Below the pieces are notes generated by a model, which saw only the letters and a program-made list of their open reading frames with translations, had not been told where the DNA came from and made no database searches. Shown here one piece after another: positions 25,816 to 34,200 of a stretch of 64,000 nucleotides of DNA (position 1 is the stretch's first letter; every line of letters begins with the position of its first letter). Where the stretch lies: assembly GCA_900466875.1 (NCBI GenBank), contig UBNQ01000023.1, forward strand, positions 1 through 64,000, written 5' to 3'. This stretch comes from Hyphomicrobiales bacterium. GTDB lineage: Bacteria; Pseudomonadota; Alphaproteobacteria; Rhizobiales; Rhizobiaceae. Made by a program: the position numbers and the translations under genes.

Positions 25816-27028
25816 GTGCCGCGTCGGCTTTTGCCTTCCGCACCAGCGAGATCAGCATGATGATGGCGCAGAGCGCAATGGATGCGAGCGCGATTGCGGC
25901 GACGAGCGCCGTGGCTATGCCAGTGCGGTCGATCAGGGCGGTGAACACGATCGGGGCGGCGGCATTGGCGATATTCTGGGGGAGCGCAAGGCGGGTTGCC
26001 TGGCGGCCGTATTCGCGCGGTGAGAACAGCGCCAGCGGCAGCAGCGCCCGGGCGACCACGAGTATGCCCGAGCCGAAGCCGTAAAGGGCGATGAAGAGCC
26101 ACAGGCTGTAGCTCGATGCAGGCAGGAAAAGCAGGCAGGCGAAGGCGATGAGCATCAGGCTCGAGCCGGTGACCGAGGTGATGAACGGATTGCCGCGCTT
26201 GCCGAGCAGCATATCGACGCCGCGGGCGGAAATTCCGAGCACGCCGCGGGCGGCAGCAAGCTGCAGGGCAAATTCCGGCGAGGCCCCAGCCTGATGCAGG
26301 ATTTCCAGAAGCGACGGCGACAGGCCGAAGGTGACGAAAGAAGCGATGGCCGTTGTCATTGCCACCAGGAGGAAGGCCAGTTTGCGATTGCGGAGCGTGA
26401 GCGGAACCGGCGCGATGTCCGCCGTCGTGTCAGTCGGGGCGTATTCGATCGGTTTTGGCAGGCAGAAGATGTAGAGCGGCATGCAGACGAAGGCGTGCAG
26501 CGCGGCAGCCATCAAGAGGGCGATGCGCCACCCGAGCATATCGGAGCCTATGCTCAGCAATGGCCAGAAGATCGTGGCCGACAGGCCGGTGAACAGCATG
26601 AGGATAGCGATGGTGCGCTTGCCATCTATGCCTTCGCGCTCGACCACGGCCGTAAAAGCAGGGGCTGAGAGCACCATGGCGCCACCGATGCCGAGGATGA
26701 TCCAGGACGCCGCATAGGTGAGGAGGCCGGTGGAGCTTGCGAGCATAACGAGCCCACCGGCGAAGAACAGCGAACCGGCCGCCATGACGCGGGCAGCGCC
26801 GTGACGGTCGAGAAGCCGGCCTGTGAGCGGGCTCAGCAATGCGCTCACCATCATCATCACCGAAAGCCCGGCAAAGGCGATCTCGTTCGGCAGGCCAAGG
26901 TCGGGCGCCAGCCTGCGGCCGAGCACGCCTACGGATTCGAAGGTCGTTCCCCACCCGATCAATTGTGTGACGGCAAGGACGCCCACGGTCTGGGCCGAGC
27001 GAAGCGAGAAGGTCATGGGACGGGACAT
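25796..27028 (-). CDS. MFS transporter inserted antisense in the GTA cluster
   Basis: A 410-residue major facilitator with about twelve transmembrane helices. It starts MSRPMTFSLRSAQTVGVLAV; the loop 2-3 motif reads LTGRLLDRHGAARVM (about 70-84), matching GxLxDRxGxR. Substrate is unknown; the general style is that of cyanate/organic-anion permeases. The frame is open far upstream, through g9-g10.1, as a shadow. A ribosome site is not obvious, so the start could also be 27016. It lies opposite to the GTA genes between g8 and g9 and overlaps the g8 end by 20 bases. It is probably an acquired cargo gene. Confidence 0.88.
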   Translation of the reverse strand: MSRPMTFSLRSAQTVGVLAVTQLIGWGTTFESVGVLGRRLAPDLGLPNEIAFAGLSVMMMVSALLSPLTGRLLDRHGAARVMAAGSLFFAGGLVMLASSTGLLTYAASWIILGIGGAMVLSAPAFTAVVEREGIDGKRTIAILMLFTGLSATIFWPLLSIGSDMLGWRIALLMAAALHAFVCMPLYIFCLPKPIEYAPTDTTADIAPVPLTLRNRKLAFLLVAMTTAIASFVTFGLSPSLLEILHQAGASPEFALQLAAARGVLGISARGVDMLLGKRGNPFITSVTGSSLMLIAFACLLFLPASSYSLWLFIALYGFGSGILVVARALLPLALFSPREYGRQATRLALPQNIANAAAPIVFTALIDRTGIATALVAAIALASIALCAIIMLISLVRKAKADAALIPSRP

Positions 27029-27131
27029 CGTCGAGGACGGGGCGGGCGGTATCCGGCTGTAGCAGGTCCCGTGACGCCGGAGAAGTGGCCATCGGCGGGA
27101 AGATGAAATCCAATCGGAAAGGAATGTCAGC

Positions 27132-27539
27132 ATGGCAGCGCAGAAGGGCCGCGACCTGCTTTTGAAGGTCGATGACGGCGGAACGTTGATGACGGTGGCG
27201 GGGCTGCGATCGCGGCGTCTCGCCTTCAATGCCGAGACGGTGGATGTGACGGATGCCGAAAGTGTCGGGCGCTGGCGGGAATTGCTGGGTGGCGCCGGTG
27301 TCCAGCGCGCATCTCTGACGGGGGCCGGGATATTCAAGGACCAAGCGAGCGACGAGAAGGTAAGAGCTGCGTTTTTCGCCTCCGCGATCCTGAACTGGCA
27401 GGTGCTTATTCCCGGCTTCGGTACGATCACCGGGCCGTTCCAGGTGACGGCGCTGGAATATTCCGGGGAACATAATGGCGAGGTTCGGTTCGAACTGGCG
27501 CTGGAATCCGCCGGTGCGCTGGCATTCGGGGTGCTGTGA
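27132..27539 (+). CDS. GTA g9, major tail tube protein (TP901-1 family)
   Basis: A 135-residue tail tube subunit. The pattern MAAQKGRDLLLKVDDGG, then LAFNAETVDVTDAESVGRWRELLGGAGVQRASLTGAGIFKD (in parts) and YSGEHNGEVRFELALESAG is characteristic of GTA g9. After the MFS insert it restarts the operon, with GGAAAGGAATG upstream of the ATG. Its stop overlaps the g10 start by one base. Confidence 0.95.
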   Translation: MAAQKGRDLLLKVDDGGTLMTVAGLRSRRLAFNAETVDVTDAESVGRWRELLGGAGVQRASLTGAGIFKDQASDEKVRAAFFASAILNWQVLIPGFGTITGPFQVTALEYSGEHNGEVRFELALESAGALAFGVL

Positions 27540-27901
27540 TGGCCGTGGCGGGGTTTACGGGCAGCCGCGCGAACCGGCGGCGCGGCGAGGTGGAGGCCTT
27601 GCTGGACGGCGAGCGCCGTATCCTGTGCCTGACGCTCGGCGCGCTGGCGGAACTGGAGACGGCCTTTGCCGTCGACGATCTGAACGGGCTGGCCATGCGC
27701 TTTTCCTCCGGCAGGCTGAAGGCGGCGGACATGATCCGCATCATCGGTGCGGGCCTGCGTGGCGGCGGCAATCTTCTGTCGGACGATGAAGTGGCGGCGA
27801 TGAGCGTGGAGGGCGGGATTGTGACCTATGCCGGAATTGTCGGCGAGTTGCTGACGGCGACCTTTGCCGGGCGCGGGGAGGCGGCTCCGGCAAACCCTTG
27901 A
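27539..27901 (+). CDS. GTA g10, tail assembly chaperone-like protein
   Basis: A 120-residue protein of the GTA g10 family (gene transfer agent gp10-like). The word RRGEVEALLDGERRILCLTLGALAELETAF is typical. ATG 27539 overlaps the g9 stop (TGATG). It is believed to act with g10.1 in assembling the tape measure, like phage G/GT chaperones. It overlaps g10.1 by four bases. Confidence 0.9.
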   Translation: MAVAGFTGSRANRRRGEVEALLDGERRILCLTLGALAELETAFAVDDLNGLAMRFSSGRLKAADMIRIIGAGLRGGGNLLSDDEVAAMSVEGGIVTYAGIVGELLTATFAGRGEAAPANP

Positions 27902-28152
27902 ATGCCGCAGCGGCGGACGGTGCAGGTGATGGCCGGATTGGCGCGGTGACGCCGTTTCCCTGGGATGTCGTCCTGCATGTCGGTTTCTGCCTGCTGCGGC
28001 TTTCCTCGAAGGATTTCTGGGCGCTGACGCCGGTGGAATTCTTGTCCATGACCGGCGGCGCAAGACCGCGCGGGACGGCGACGGGCAGGGCGGAGCTGGA
28101 TGAGCTGATGCGGGCGTTTCCGGATCGGAATGGCTCCTCAAAAGAGGTTTGA
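27898..28152 (+). CDS. GTA g10.1, tail assembly chaperone-like protein
   Basis: An 84-residue product starting at TTG 27898, which overlaps the g10 stop (TTGA), so translation is coupled. The core PFPWDVVLHVGFCLLRLSSKDFWALTPVEFLSM is a hallmark of the GTA/phage tail chaperone family found between g10 and the tape measure. The C-terminus runs into a repeat element. TTG rather than ATG may keep its amount low relative to g10. Confidence 0.85.
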   Translation: MNAAAADGAGDGRIGAVTPFPWDVVLHVGFCLLRLSSKDFWALTPVEFLSMTGGARPRGTATGRAELDELMRAFPDRNGSSKEV

Positions 28153-28330
28153 CCCTCACCCTCACCCATTCCCGGGTAGAGCTACGGGTCTTTACCCGCC
28201 CTTCGGGCCCCGCAGGCGGGGAGAGGGGACGTGCCTCGATCGGGGCGGAGATATCGCAGCTTGCGTCCTTCTCCCCGCCTGCGGTGAGAAGGTGCCGGCA
28301 GGCGGATGAGGGGCAGGCGCTGACATGTCC
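28150..28330. repeat. Palindromic intergenic repeat inside the GTA cluster
   Basis: Starting at CCCTCACCCTCACCC after g10.1, the element has arms CCCGCAGGCGGGGAGA and TCTCCCCGCCTGCGG with GAGAAGGTGCCGGCAGGCGGATGAGGGG, wording common in rhizobial intergenic mosaic elements. It separates g10.1 from the tape measure gene, which are normally close. Confidence 0.75.
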
Positions 28331-28389
28331 TTCCGGCAGACCGTGCCGAATGATGCAGCCGGATGGGGCTGAGGCTCACGGAGAACGAT

Positions 28390-28929
28390 ATGGAAAACGA
28401 CGATACGGATATCTCCGCAACACTTGCCGGTGCCGAGGCGCTGTCGGATGTGATGGCGGATCTGGAGGCGCGGTCGCAGCGGTTCGGTGCGGCGCTGGGC
28501 GGGGCGTTGAGATCGGCGACGACCGGCGGCAAGGGGCTTGAGGATGTGCTGCGCGGACTTGGCAACAGGTTGACGGATATTGCGCTCAGCGCCGGTTTGA
28601 AGCCGCTGGAAGGGTTGCTCGGCAATGCGGTGGGGTCTTTGATCGGATCGGTGACGCCGTTTGCCGATGGCGGCGTGGTGCGGGCGCCGAGTTATTTCCC
28701 GATGGACGGCGGCACGGGACTGATGGGCGAGGCGGGGCCGGAAGCGATCCTGCCGCTGAAACGCGGAGCGGACGGTTCGCTCGGCGTGGCGTCGGCCGGC
28801 GGCGGCGCTGCGATGCCGCAGATCGTGTTCAACGTGACGGCAACCGATGCGGCGAGCTTTCGCAAGAGCGAGGGGCAGGTTTCGGCCATGCTGGCGCGCA
28901 GTGTGATGCGCGGACGGCGCGGGCTTTAG
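28390..28929 (+). CDS. GTA g11, tail tape measure protein
   Basis: A 179-residue short tape measure protein, which sets tail length. It starts MENDDTDISATLAGAEALSD with GGAG six bases upstream; ATG 28363 is open but unsupported. The middle is Ala/Gly-rich (FGAALGGALRSATTGGKGLEDVLRGLGNRL) and carries the family words FADGGVVRAPSYFPM and GLMGEAGPEAILPLKRG. Length agrees with GTA g11 of a particle with a short tail (about 220 in R. capsulatus). Confidence 0.92.
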   Translation: MENDDTDISATLAGAEALSDVMADLEARSQRFGAALGGALRSATTGGKGLEDVLRGLGNRLTDIALSAGLKPLEGLLGNAVGSLIGSVTPFADGGVVRAPSYFPMDGGTGLMGEAGPEAILPLKRGADGSLGVASAGGGAAMPQIVFNVTATDAASFRKSEGQVSAMLARSVMRGRRGL

Positions 28930-28937
28930 GGGGCGAG

Positions 28938-29576
28938 ATGAGCGGATTTCACGAAGTGCGGTTTCCGTTGCGGGTAGCGCTCGGGGCGAGTGGCGGGCCT
29001 GTGCGGCGCACCGATATCGTCAACCTTTCGAACGGTCGCGAACAGCGCAACCAGCGTTGGCGCGACAGCCGCCGCAGTTATGATGCCGGATCGGGGATCC
29101 GATCGCTGGCCGATCTTTATGCGGTGCTGGAATTCTTCGAGGCGCGGCGGGGGCAGCTCTACGGGTTTCGGTTCCGCGATCCGGTCGATTGGACCTCCTG
29201 CCCGCCGGGCGGGGCGGTTTCGGCGGGGGATCAGATCATCGGCACCGGTGATGGCGTAACGGCCGCGTTTCCGCTGGTGAAGACCTATCAGGATGCGGGC
29301 GGCGGCTGGACGCGACGGATCGTGAAGCCGGTTGACGGAACCGTGCTGGTCTCCGTGGACGGCGTGGCTGTGTCCGTCACGGCCTTTGCGGTGGATGCGG
29401 CGACGGGGATTGTGACCTTTGCCGCGGGCCATGTACCGGCGGCCGGGGCGCTGGTTGCGGCCGGATATGAATTCGACGTGCCGGTGCGTTTCGACATCGA
29501 CCGGATCGACGTCAATCTGGCGCATTTCGACGCCGGGCGAATTCCGACCATAGCTTTGACGGAGATTTTGGCATGA
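28938..29576 (+). CDS. GTA g12, distal tail protein (DUF2460)
   Basis: A 212-residue protein of DUF2460, the hub at the tail end. Typical words are FHEVRFPLRVALGASGGPVRRTDIV (in parts), NLSNGREQRNQRWRDSRRSYDAGSGIRSLADL and FDIDRIDVNLAHFDAGRIP. It overlaps g13 by four bases. In cryo-EM models of the Rhodobacter particle the g12 product forms the distal tail ring. Confidence 0.94.
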   Translation: MSGFHEVRFPLRVALGASGGPVRRTDIVNLSNGREQRNQRWRDSRRSYDAGSGIRSLADLYAVLEFFEARRGQLYGFRFRDPVDWTSCPPGGAVSAGDQIIGTGDGVTAAFPLVKTYQDAGGGWTRRIVKPVDGTVLVSVDGVAVSVTAFAVDAATGIVTFAAGHVPAAGALVAAGYEFDVPVRFDIDRIDVNLAHFDAGRIPTIALTEILA

Positions 29577-30448
29577 GGACGATCCCTCCGGCGCTGAAGG
29601 CGCATCTCGACGGGCCGGCGACGACGACCTGCCATTGCTGGCGGGTGACGCGGCGCGATGGCGTGGTGATCGGTTTTACCGACCATGATCGCGATCTGGT
29701 TTTCGATGGCAAAGGTTTTGTGGCGGCGAGCGGGTTTGCGGCAAGTGAAAGCGAACAGGCGGCCGGGCTTGGCGCCGACGCCGACGAGGTGACGGGCGGG
29801 TTTTCGAGCGTTGCGATCGATGAGGATGATCTGGCTGCGGGACGATATTACGGGGCGCGGGTGGAGCTGTTTCTCGTCAACTGGGCGGCGCCGGATCAGC
29901 ATATGCTGCTTAATGTTCGCGAGATCGGCGAGGTGGTGCGGGCGGGCGGGCAGTTTCGTGCGGAACTTCGCAGCCTGGCGCATCGGCTGAACCAGCCACA
30001 GGGCAGGCTCTACAATCGCCGTTGTGATGCGAGCCTCGGGGATGGCAGGTGCCGAGTGAACACTTCCGCCTGGCGCGGTGAAGGCGTGGTTGTCGAGATG
30101 ATCGACCGGAGCCGGTTGCTCGTGTCGGGACTGGCGGATTTTGCCGATGGTTTTTTCCGGCAGGGCAGGATCGTGTTTTCCGGCGGTCTGTCGGCCGAAA
30201 TGGACGGGCATGGTAGGCGCGCCGATGGAATGGCGGTCCTTTCGCTCTGGCTGCCGCTGGAGGAAGATGTCGAGGCTGGGCGGGCATTCACGGTGACGGC
30301 CGGTTGCGACAAGACGTTTCCGACGTGTCGGAAGAGGTTTCGAAACCAGCCGAATTTCCGCGGGTTCCCGCATGTGCCGGGGGCGGATTTCGCCTATTCC
30401 TATGCGGACGGGGAGCGGATCCATGACGGTGGTCCGATCTTCGAATGA
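29573..30448 (+). CDS. GTA g13, tail hub/baseplate protein (DUF2163)
   Basis: A 291-residue DUF2163 protein. The N-terminal RTIPPALKAHLDGPATTTCHCWRVTRRDGVVIGFTDHDRDL is unmistakable for the family. The C-terminal CDKTFPTCRKRFRNQPNFRGFPHVPG carries conserved Cys; with the Cys pair in RRCDASLGDGRCRVN these match the iron-sulfur-like cluster motif described for the hub. It overlaps both neighbours by four bases (ATGA). Confidence 0.94.
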   Translation: MRTIPPALKAHLDGPATTTCHCWRVTRRDGVVIGFTDHDRDLVFDGKGFVAASGFAASESEQAAGLGADADEVTGGFSSVAIDEDDLAAGRYYGARVELFLVNWAAPDQHMLLNVREIGEVVRAGGQFRAELRSLAHRLNQPQGRLYNRRCDASLGDGRCRVNTSAWRGEGVVVEMIDRSRLLVSGLADFADGFFRQGRIVFSGGLSAEMDGHGRRADGMAVLSLWLPLEEDVEAGRAFTVTAGCDKTFPTCRKRFRNQPNFRGFPHVPGADFAYSYADGERIHDGGPIFE

Positions 30449-30888
30449 GCGGGACGGGAGATCGGATCGTTGCGCTGGCGCAAGGTTGGATCGGCACACC
30501 CTATCGGCATCAGGGCGCGATGAGGGGTGTGGGGTGTGATTGCATCGGGCTGGTCCGCGGCATCTGGCGCGCGCTTTATGGCGAGGAGCCGGAAGCTGTC
30601 CCTGCCTATGCGCCGGACTGGGCGGAGCGTAGCGGCGAGGATCGGCTGATGGATGCCGGGCGGCGCTTGTTCGGGCCGGCGCTGACGATCAACGAAGCCG
30701 AGCCGGGAGATCTGCTGCTGTTTCGCTGGAGACCGGATTGTGCGGCAAAACATGCCGGTATTCTAGTCGGTCCGGCGCATTTCATCCACGCCTATGAACA
30801 GGCGGCGGTGACGTGCTCGGCGCTGGTGCCCTCATGGCGGCGGCGGATTGCTGCGGTGCATCGGTTTCCGACGGCACGGATTGATTGA
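30445..30888 (+). CDS. GTA g14, NlpC/P60 cell-wall peptidase
   Basis: A 147-residue papain-like peptidase that would cut peptide cross-links in the cell wall while DNA enters the recipient. The catalytic Cys is in GVGCDCIGLVRG (Cys33), His in AKHAGILVG and the C-terminal FIHAYE. It is attached to the tail in the Rhodobacter particle. The start overlaps g13 by four bases. A terminator-like hairpin and a tiny antisense gene follow, separating it from g15. Confidence 0.93.
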   Translation: MSGTGDRIVALAQGWIGTPYRHQGAMRGVGCDCIGLVRGIWRALYGEEPEAVPAYAPDWAERSGEDRLMDAGRRLFGPALTINEAEPGDLLLFRWRPDCAAKHAGILVGPAHFIHAYEQAAVTCSALVPSWRRRIAAVHRFPTARID

Positions 30889-30921
30889 AAATGGCGACGG
30901 ACTGGCGTATATTGCTGAAGT

Positions 30922-30949
30922 GGTGAGCGGGGTTGCACCCCCGCCCACC
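30922..30949. terminator. Terminator-like hairpin between g14 and the 29-residue antisense gene
   Basis: GGTG-A-GCGGGG (30922-30932) pairs with CCCCGC-C-CACC (30939-30949) with one mismatch and a loop TTGCAC. It directly follows, on the minus strand, the stop of the tiny gene at 30956. No U tract is seen. Confidence 0.5.
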
Positions 30950-30955
30950 TTGGAC

Positions 30956-31045
30956 TTACTTGGTAAAGTGGATCCGGACGGCTATTGACCAGCCCGTCCG
31001 GGTCACCCTCCAGATAAGCGTAATGCCAATCGGCTTTAGCCTCAT
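30956..31045 (-). CDS. Very small hydrophobic-basic peptide (29 aa), antisense in the GTA cluster
   Basis: The peptide starts MRLKPIGITLIWRVTRTGWS and ends IHFTK. GGAGG lies seven bases before the start at 31045, one of the best ribosome sites in the window. It has a mixed hydrophobic and basic character that could insert in the membrane, as for type I toxins or small regulatory peptides. A nine-pair hairpin lies in its leader and another hairpin follows the stop. No homologue is recalled. Coding status is likely but unproven. Confidence 0.5.
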   Translation of the reverse strand: MRLKPIGITLIWRVTRTGWSIAVRIHFTK

Positions 31046-31085
31046 AACATCACCTCCAGGTTCGAAAGCAGGGCTTCTGCCAAAG

Positions 31086-31108
31086 TCGGTGGAGCCCGTC
31101 TCCACCGA
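31086..31108. promoter_or_regulatory. Leader hairpin upstream of the 29-residue peptide gene
   Basis: TCGGTGGAG (31086-31094) and CTCCACCGA (31100-31108) form a perfect nine-pair stem with loop CCCGT. On the minus strand it is 41 bases before the peptide start; on the plus strand it precedes g15. It could be a leader structure, an operator or a terminator for another short transcript. Confidence 0.45.
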
Positions 31109-31215
31109 TGCGCCGCGCCGGCTACGGCGACCTCTGCTTTTGCCTCCAAACATCCACACGCTATCACAATTTTAGCGCGCATCCAGTCGTGAAGACCGGC
31201 GCGTGGAGAGAGATT

Positions 31216-34200
31216 ATGGCCACTCTTCTTTTTCAGGCTGCGGGCGCGGCACTCGGCGGTGTATTCGGTCCGATCGGGGCGATTGTCGGGCGGGCTGCGG
31301 GGGCTCTTGCCGGCAGCGTCGTCGACCGGAGTTTGATCAATGGAAGCCGCACGATTTCGGGAGCAAGGCTCGGGACGGCGCGGATTTCAGGGGCAGATGA
31401 GGGGAGCGCGGTCAACCGGCTCTATGGGACAGCACGGATCGGCGGCACGCTGATCTGGGCGACGCGTTTCGAGGAGGAGGTGACGCGCGAACGCACCGGC
31501 GGCAAGGCGACCGGGCCGCGCGTCGAGACGTTTCGCTATTTTTCCAATTTCGCCATCGGGTTGTGCGAGGGGCCGATCGCTTCGGTGAGGCGTGTCTGGG
31601 CAGATGGGCGAGAAATCGACCTGACGGCGATAGAGATGCGCGTCTATCGCGGCGACGAGGAACAGCTGCCCGATCCGTTGATCGAGGCGAAACAGGGCGA
31701 GGGTTTGGCGCCTGCCTATCGCGGGCTTGCCTATGTCGTCTTCGAGCGATTGCCGCTCGATAGCTTCGGCAATCGCATTCCACTGCTGCAGTTCGAGGTG
31801 CTGCGGCCGGTCGGAAGACTGGAGAACCAGATTCGGGCGGTGACGATCATTCCGGGGGCGACGGAGCATGGCTACCAGACGCGGCAGGTCACGGAAAAGA
31901 CCGGCGAGGGCAGTGGACGGATCATCAACCGACATACGACGACAGCGCTGACTGACTGGCAGGCTTCCATCGATGAATTGCAGGCGCTTTGCCCGAACCT
32001 GCAGCGGGTGGCGCTGGTCGTATCCTGGTTCGGGACGGATTTGCGCGCTGGACATTGCAAGATCGTTCCGGGCGTCGAGGTGGAGGAGAGGCGGCAGGAA
32101 AGCGATCCGTGGACGGTGGCGGGGATAGGGCGGGGTGAGGCATATCTGGTCAGCCGGCGGGACGGTGGGCCTGCCTATGGCGGCACGCCGAGCGATGCAA
32201 GTGTCAGGGCGGCGATTGCCGATCTCAAGGCGCGGGGGCTGAAGGTCTATCTCTATCCTTTCGTGATGATGGATGTTCCGCCGGGCAATGGCCTTCCCGA
32301 CCCTTACGGTGGAGGTGAGCAGGCGGCCTATCCCTGGCGGGGCAGGATCACCTGCCATCCGGCGCCGGGGCAGCTGGGAACGGTGGACAGGACCTTGGCG
32401 GCCAGAGCGCAGGTGCAGGCCTTTAGTCGTGGAGCTGAAGGGTATCGCCGCATGGTTCTGCATTATGCGGATCTCGTCGATGATGCAGGCGGCGTGGATG
32501 GCTTCATCATTGGCTCGGAACTGCGCGGACTGACGCAGGTGCGCGACGAGGCGGATCGGTTTCCTTTCGTCGAGGAACTGGTGGATCTGGCTGGAAATGT
32601 CAGGGCAAGGGTCGGTGTGGGGACCAGGATCACCTATGCGGCCGACTGGAGTGAATATTTCGGCTATCACCCGCAGGACGGTTCGGGAGATGTGTTCTTC
32701 CATCTCGATCCGCTCTGGGCGTCGCCCGATATCGATGCGGTCGGGATCGACAATTACATGCCGCTCTCCGACTGGCGTGACGATGACCTCATGGAAGGAA
32801 ATCCGGACGGTTTTACCGGCCGCGACGATGCGGCGGCTTTTGCAGGGCAGATTGCGGCCGGTGAAGGATACGACTGGTATTATGCCGGCGATGCGGATCG
32901 GCTGAACCGTAAGCGCTCGCCGATCACCGACGGGCTTGCAGGCAAGCCCTGGGTGTTTCGCTACAAGGATATCGCACGCTGGTGGTCGAACCGGCATTTC
33001 GAGCGGATGGGCGGGGCAGAGCGGGCAGCATCCACCGCGTGGACACCGGGCATGAAGCCGGTCTGGTTTACCGAACTGGGATGCCCGGCGGTGGACAAGG
33101 GCGCCAATCAGCCGAATGTCTTCGTCGATCCGAAATCGGCGGAAAGCAACCTTCCCTACTTTTCGTCAGGCGGCAGGGCGGACAGCCAGCAGAGGCGTTT
33201 TCTCGAGGCTCATCACGGGCATTGGCAGGGTGGTGCGGTGCCGGACGGCATGGTCGATCCGGCTCATATCTTTGTCTGGACCTGGGATGCGCGGCCGCAG
33301 CCGGCCTTTCCGGATGATCTCTCGGTATGGAGCGATGGCGGCAATTGGCGGGCGGGCCATTGGCTCAATGGGCGGATGGGCGGCACCACGCTTGCCGATG
33401 CGGTCGCGGCGATCCTGACCGATCACGGCATCGAGGATTTCGATGTCTCGGCAGTGAGCGGCGATCTTACCGGTTACGTGCAGGCCGAGCTGACGTCGGC
33501 GCGCGCCTTGATCGAGCCGCTGATGGAAGCGTTTCAGATCGATGCGGTGGAAGACGCCGGCCGGATCCGGTTTCGTTCGCGACTCGGGGCGAGCCTCGCG
33601 CCGTATGACATCACAGTCCTGGCAGATATCGACGGCGAACCGCTGTGGACGGAAAATCGCGGGCATGACAGCGATTTCCCCGCCGAGGCTGCGCTGACCT
33701 TCTACAATCCGACGCTGGATTACGAGCAGGCGAGCGTGCGCTCGCGTCCTGTCGGGGCAGAAAGTCGTCGGGTTATCGGTTCCGATCTTCCCGCAACGCT
33801 TTTCGAGGAAACGGCGCTTGGCGCGGTTGAAGCCGCGCTGCGGGCAAACCGTATTGCCAGGCGGACCTTGAATTTTGCGATCTCGCCGACCGAGCAGGCA
33901 ATCGAGACAGGCGACGCGATCCGGCTTGCCGATGGGCCGGATGGAGTATTCGTGGTTGAGCGGATCGAGGACGGGGCGGTGCGCCGCATCGAGGCGCGGC
34001 ATCATGTGGCGCTCCCGCCACCCGGCTCATACGTGACGTCCGGTCGGGGCAATCCGGGTGGGGGAGGCGTTTCCGATGCGTTTCAGCCCGTCCTGCATTT
34101 CATGGATCTGCCGCGACTGACTGACGCCGCGCCGGAAAAGTTCGCCTGCATTGCCGGGTATTGCCGGCCCTGGCGGCGCATCGCGATCTCGTCCTCCGCA

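Noticed and set aside
25796..28165. 789-codon extension of the MFS gene
   Set aside because: The extra part is antisense to g9, g10 and g10.1; the MFS family start is at 27028 or 27016.
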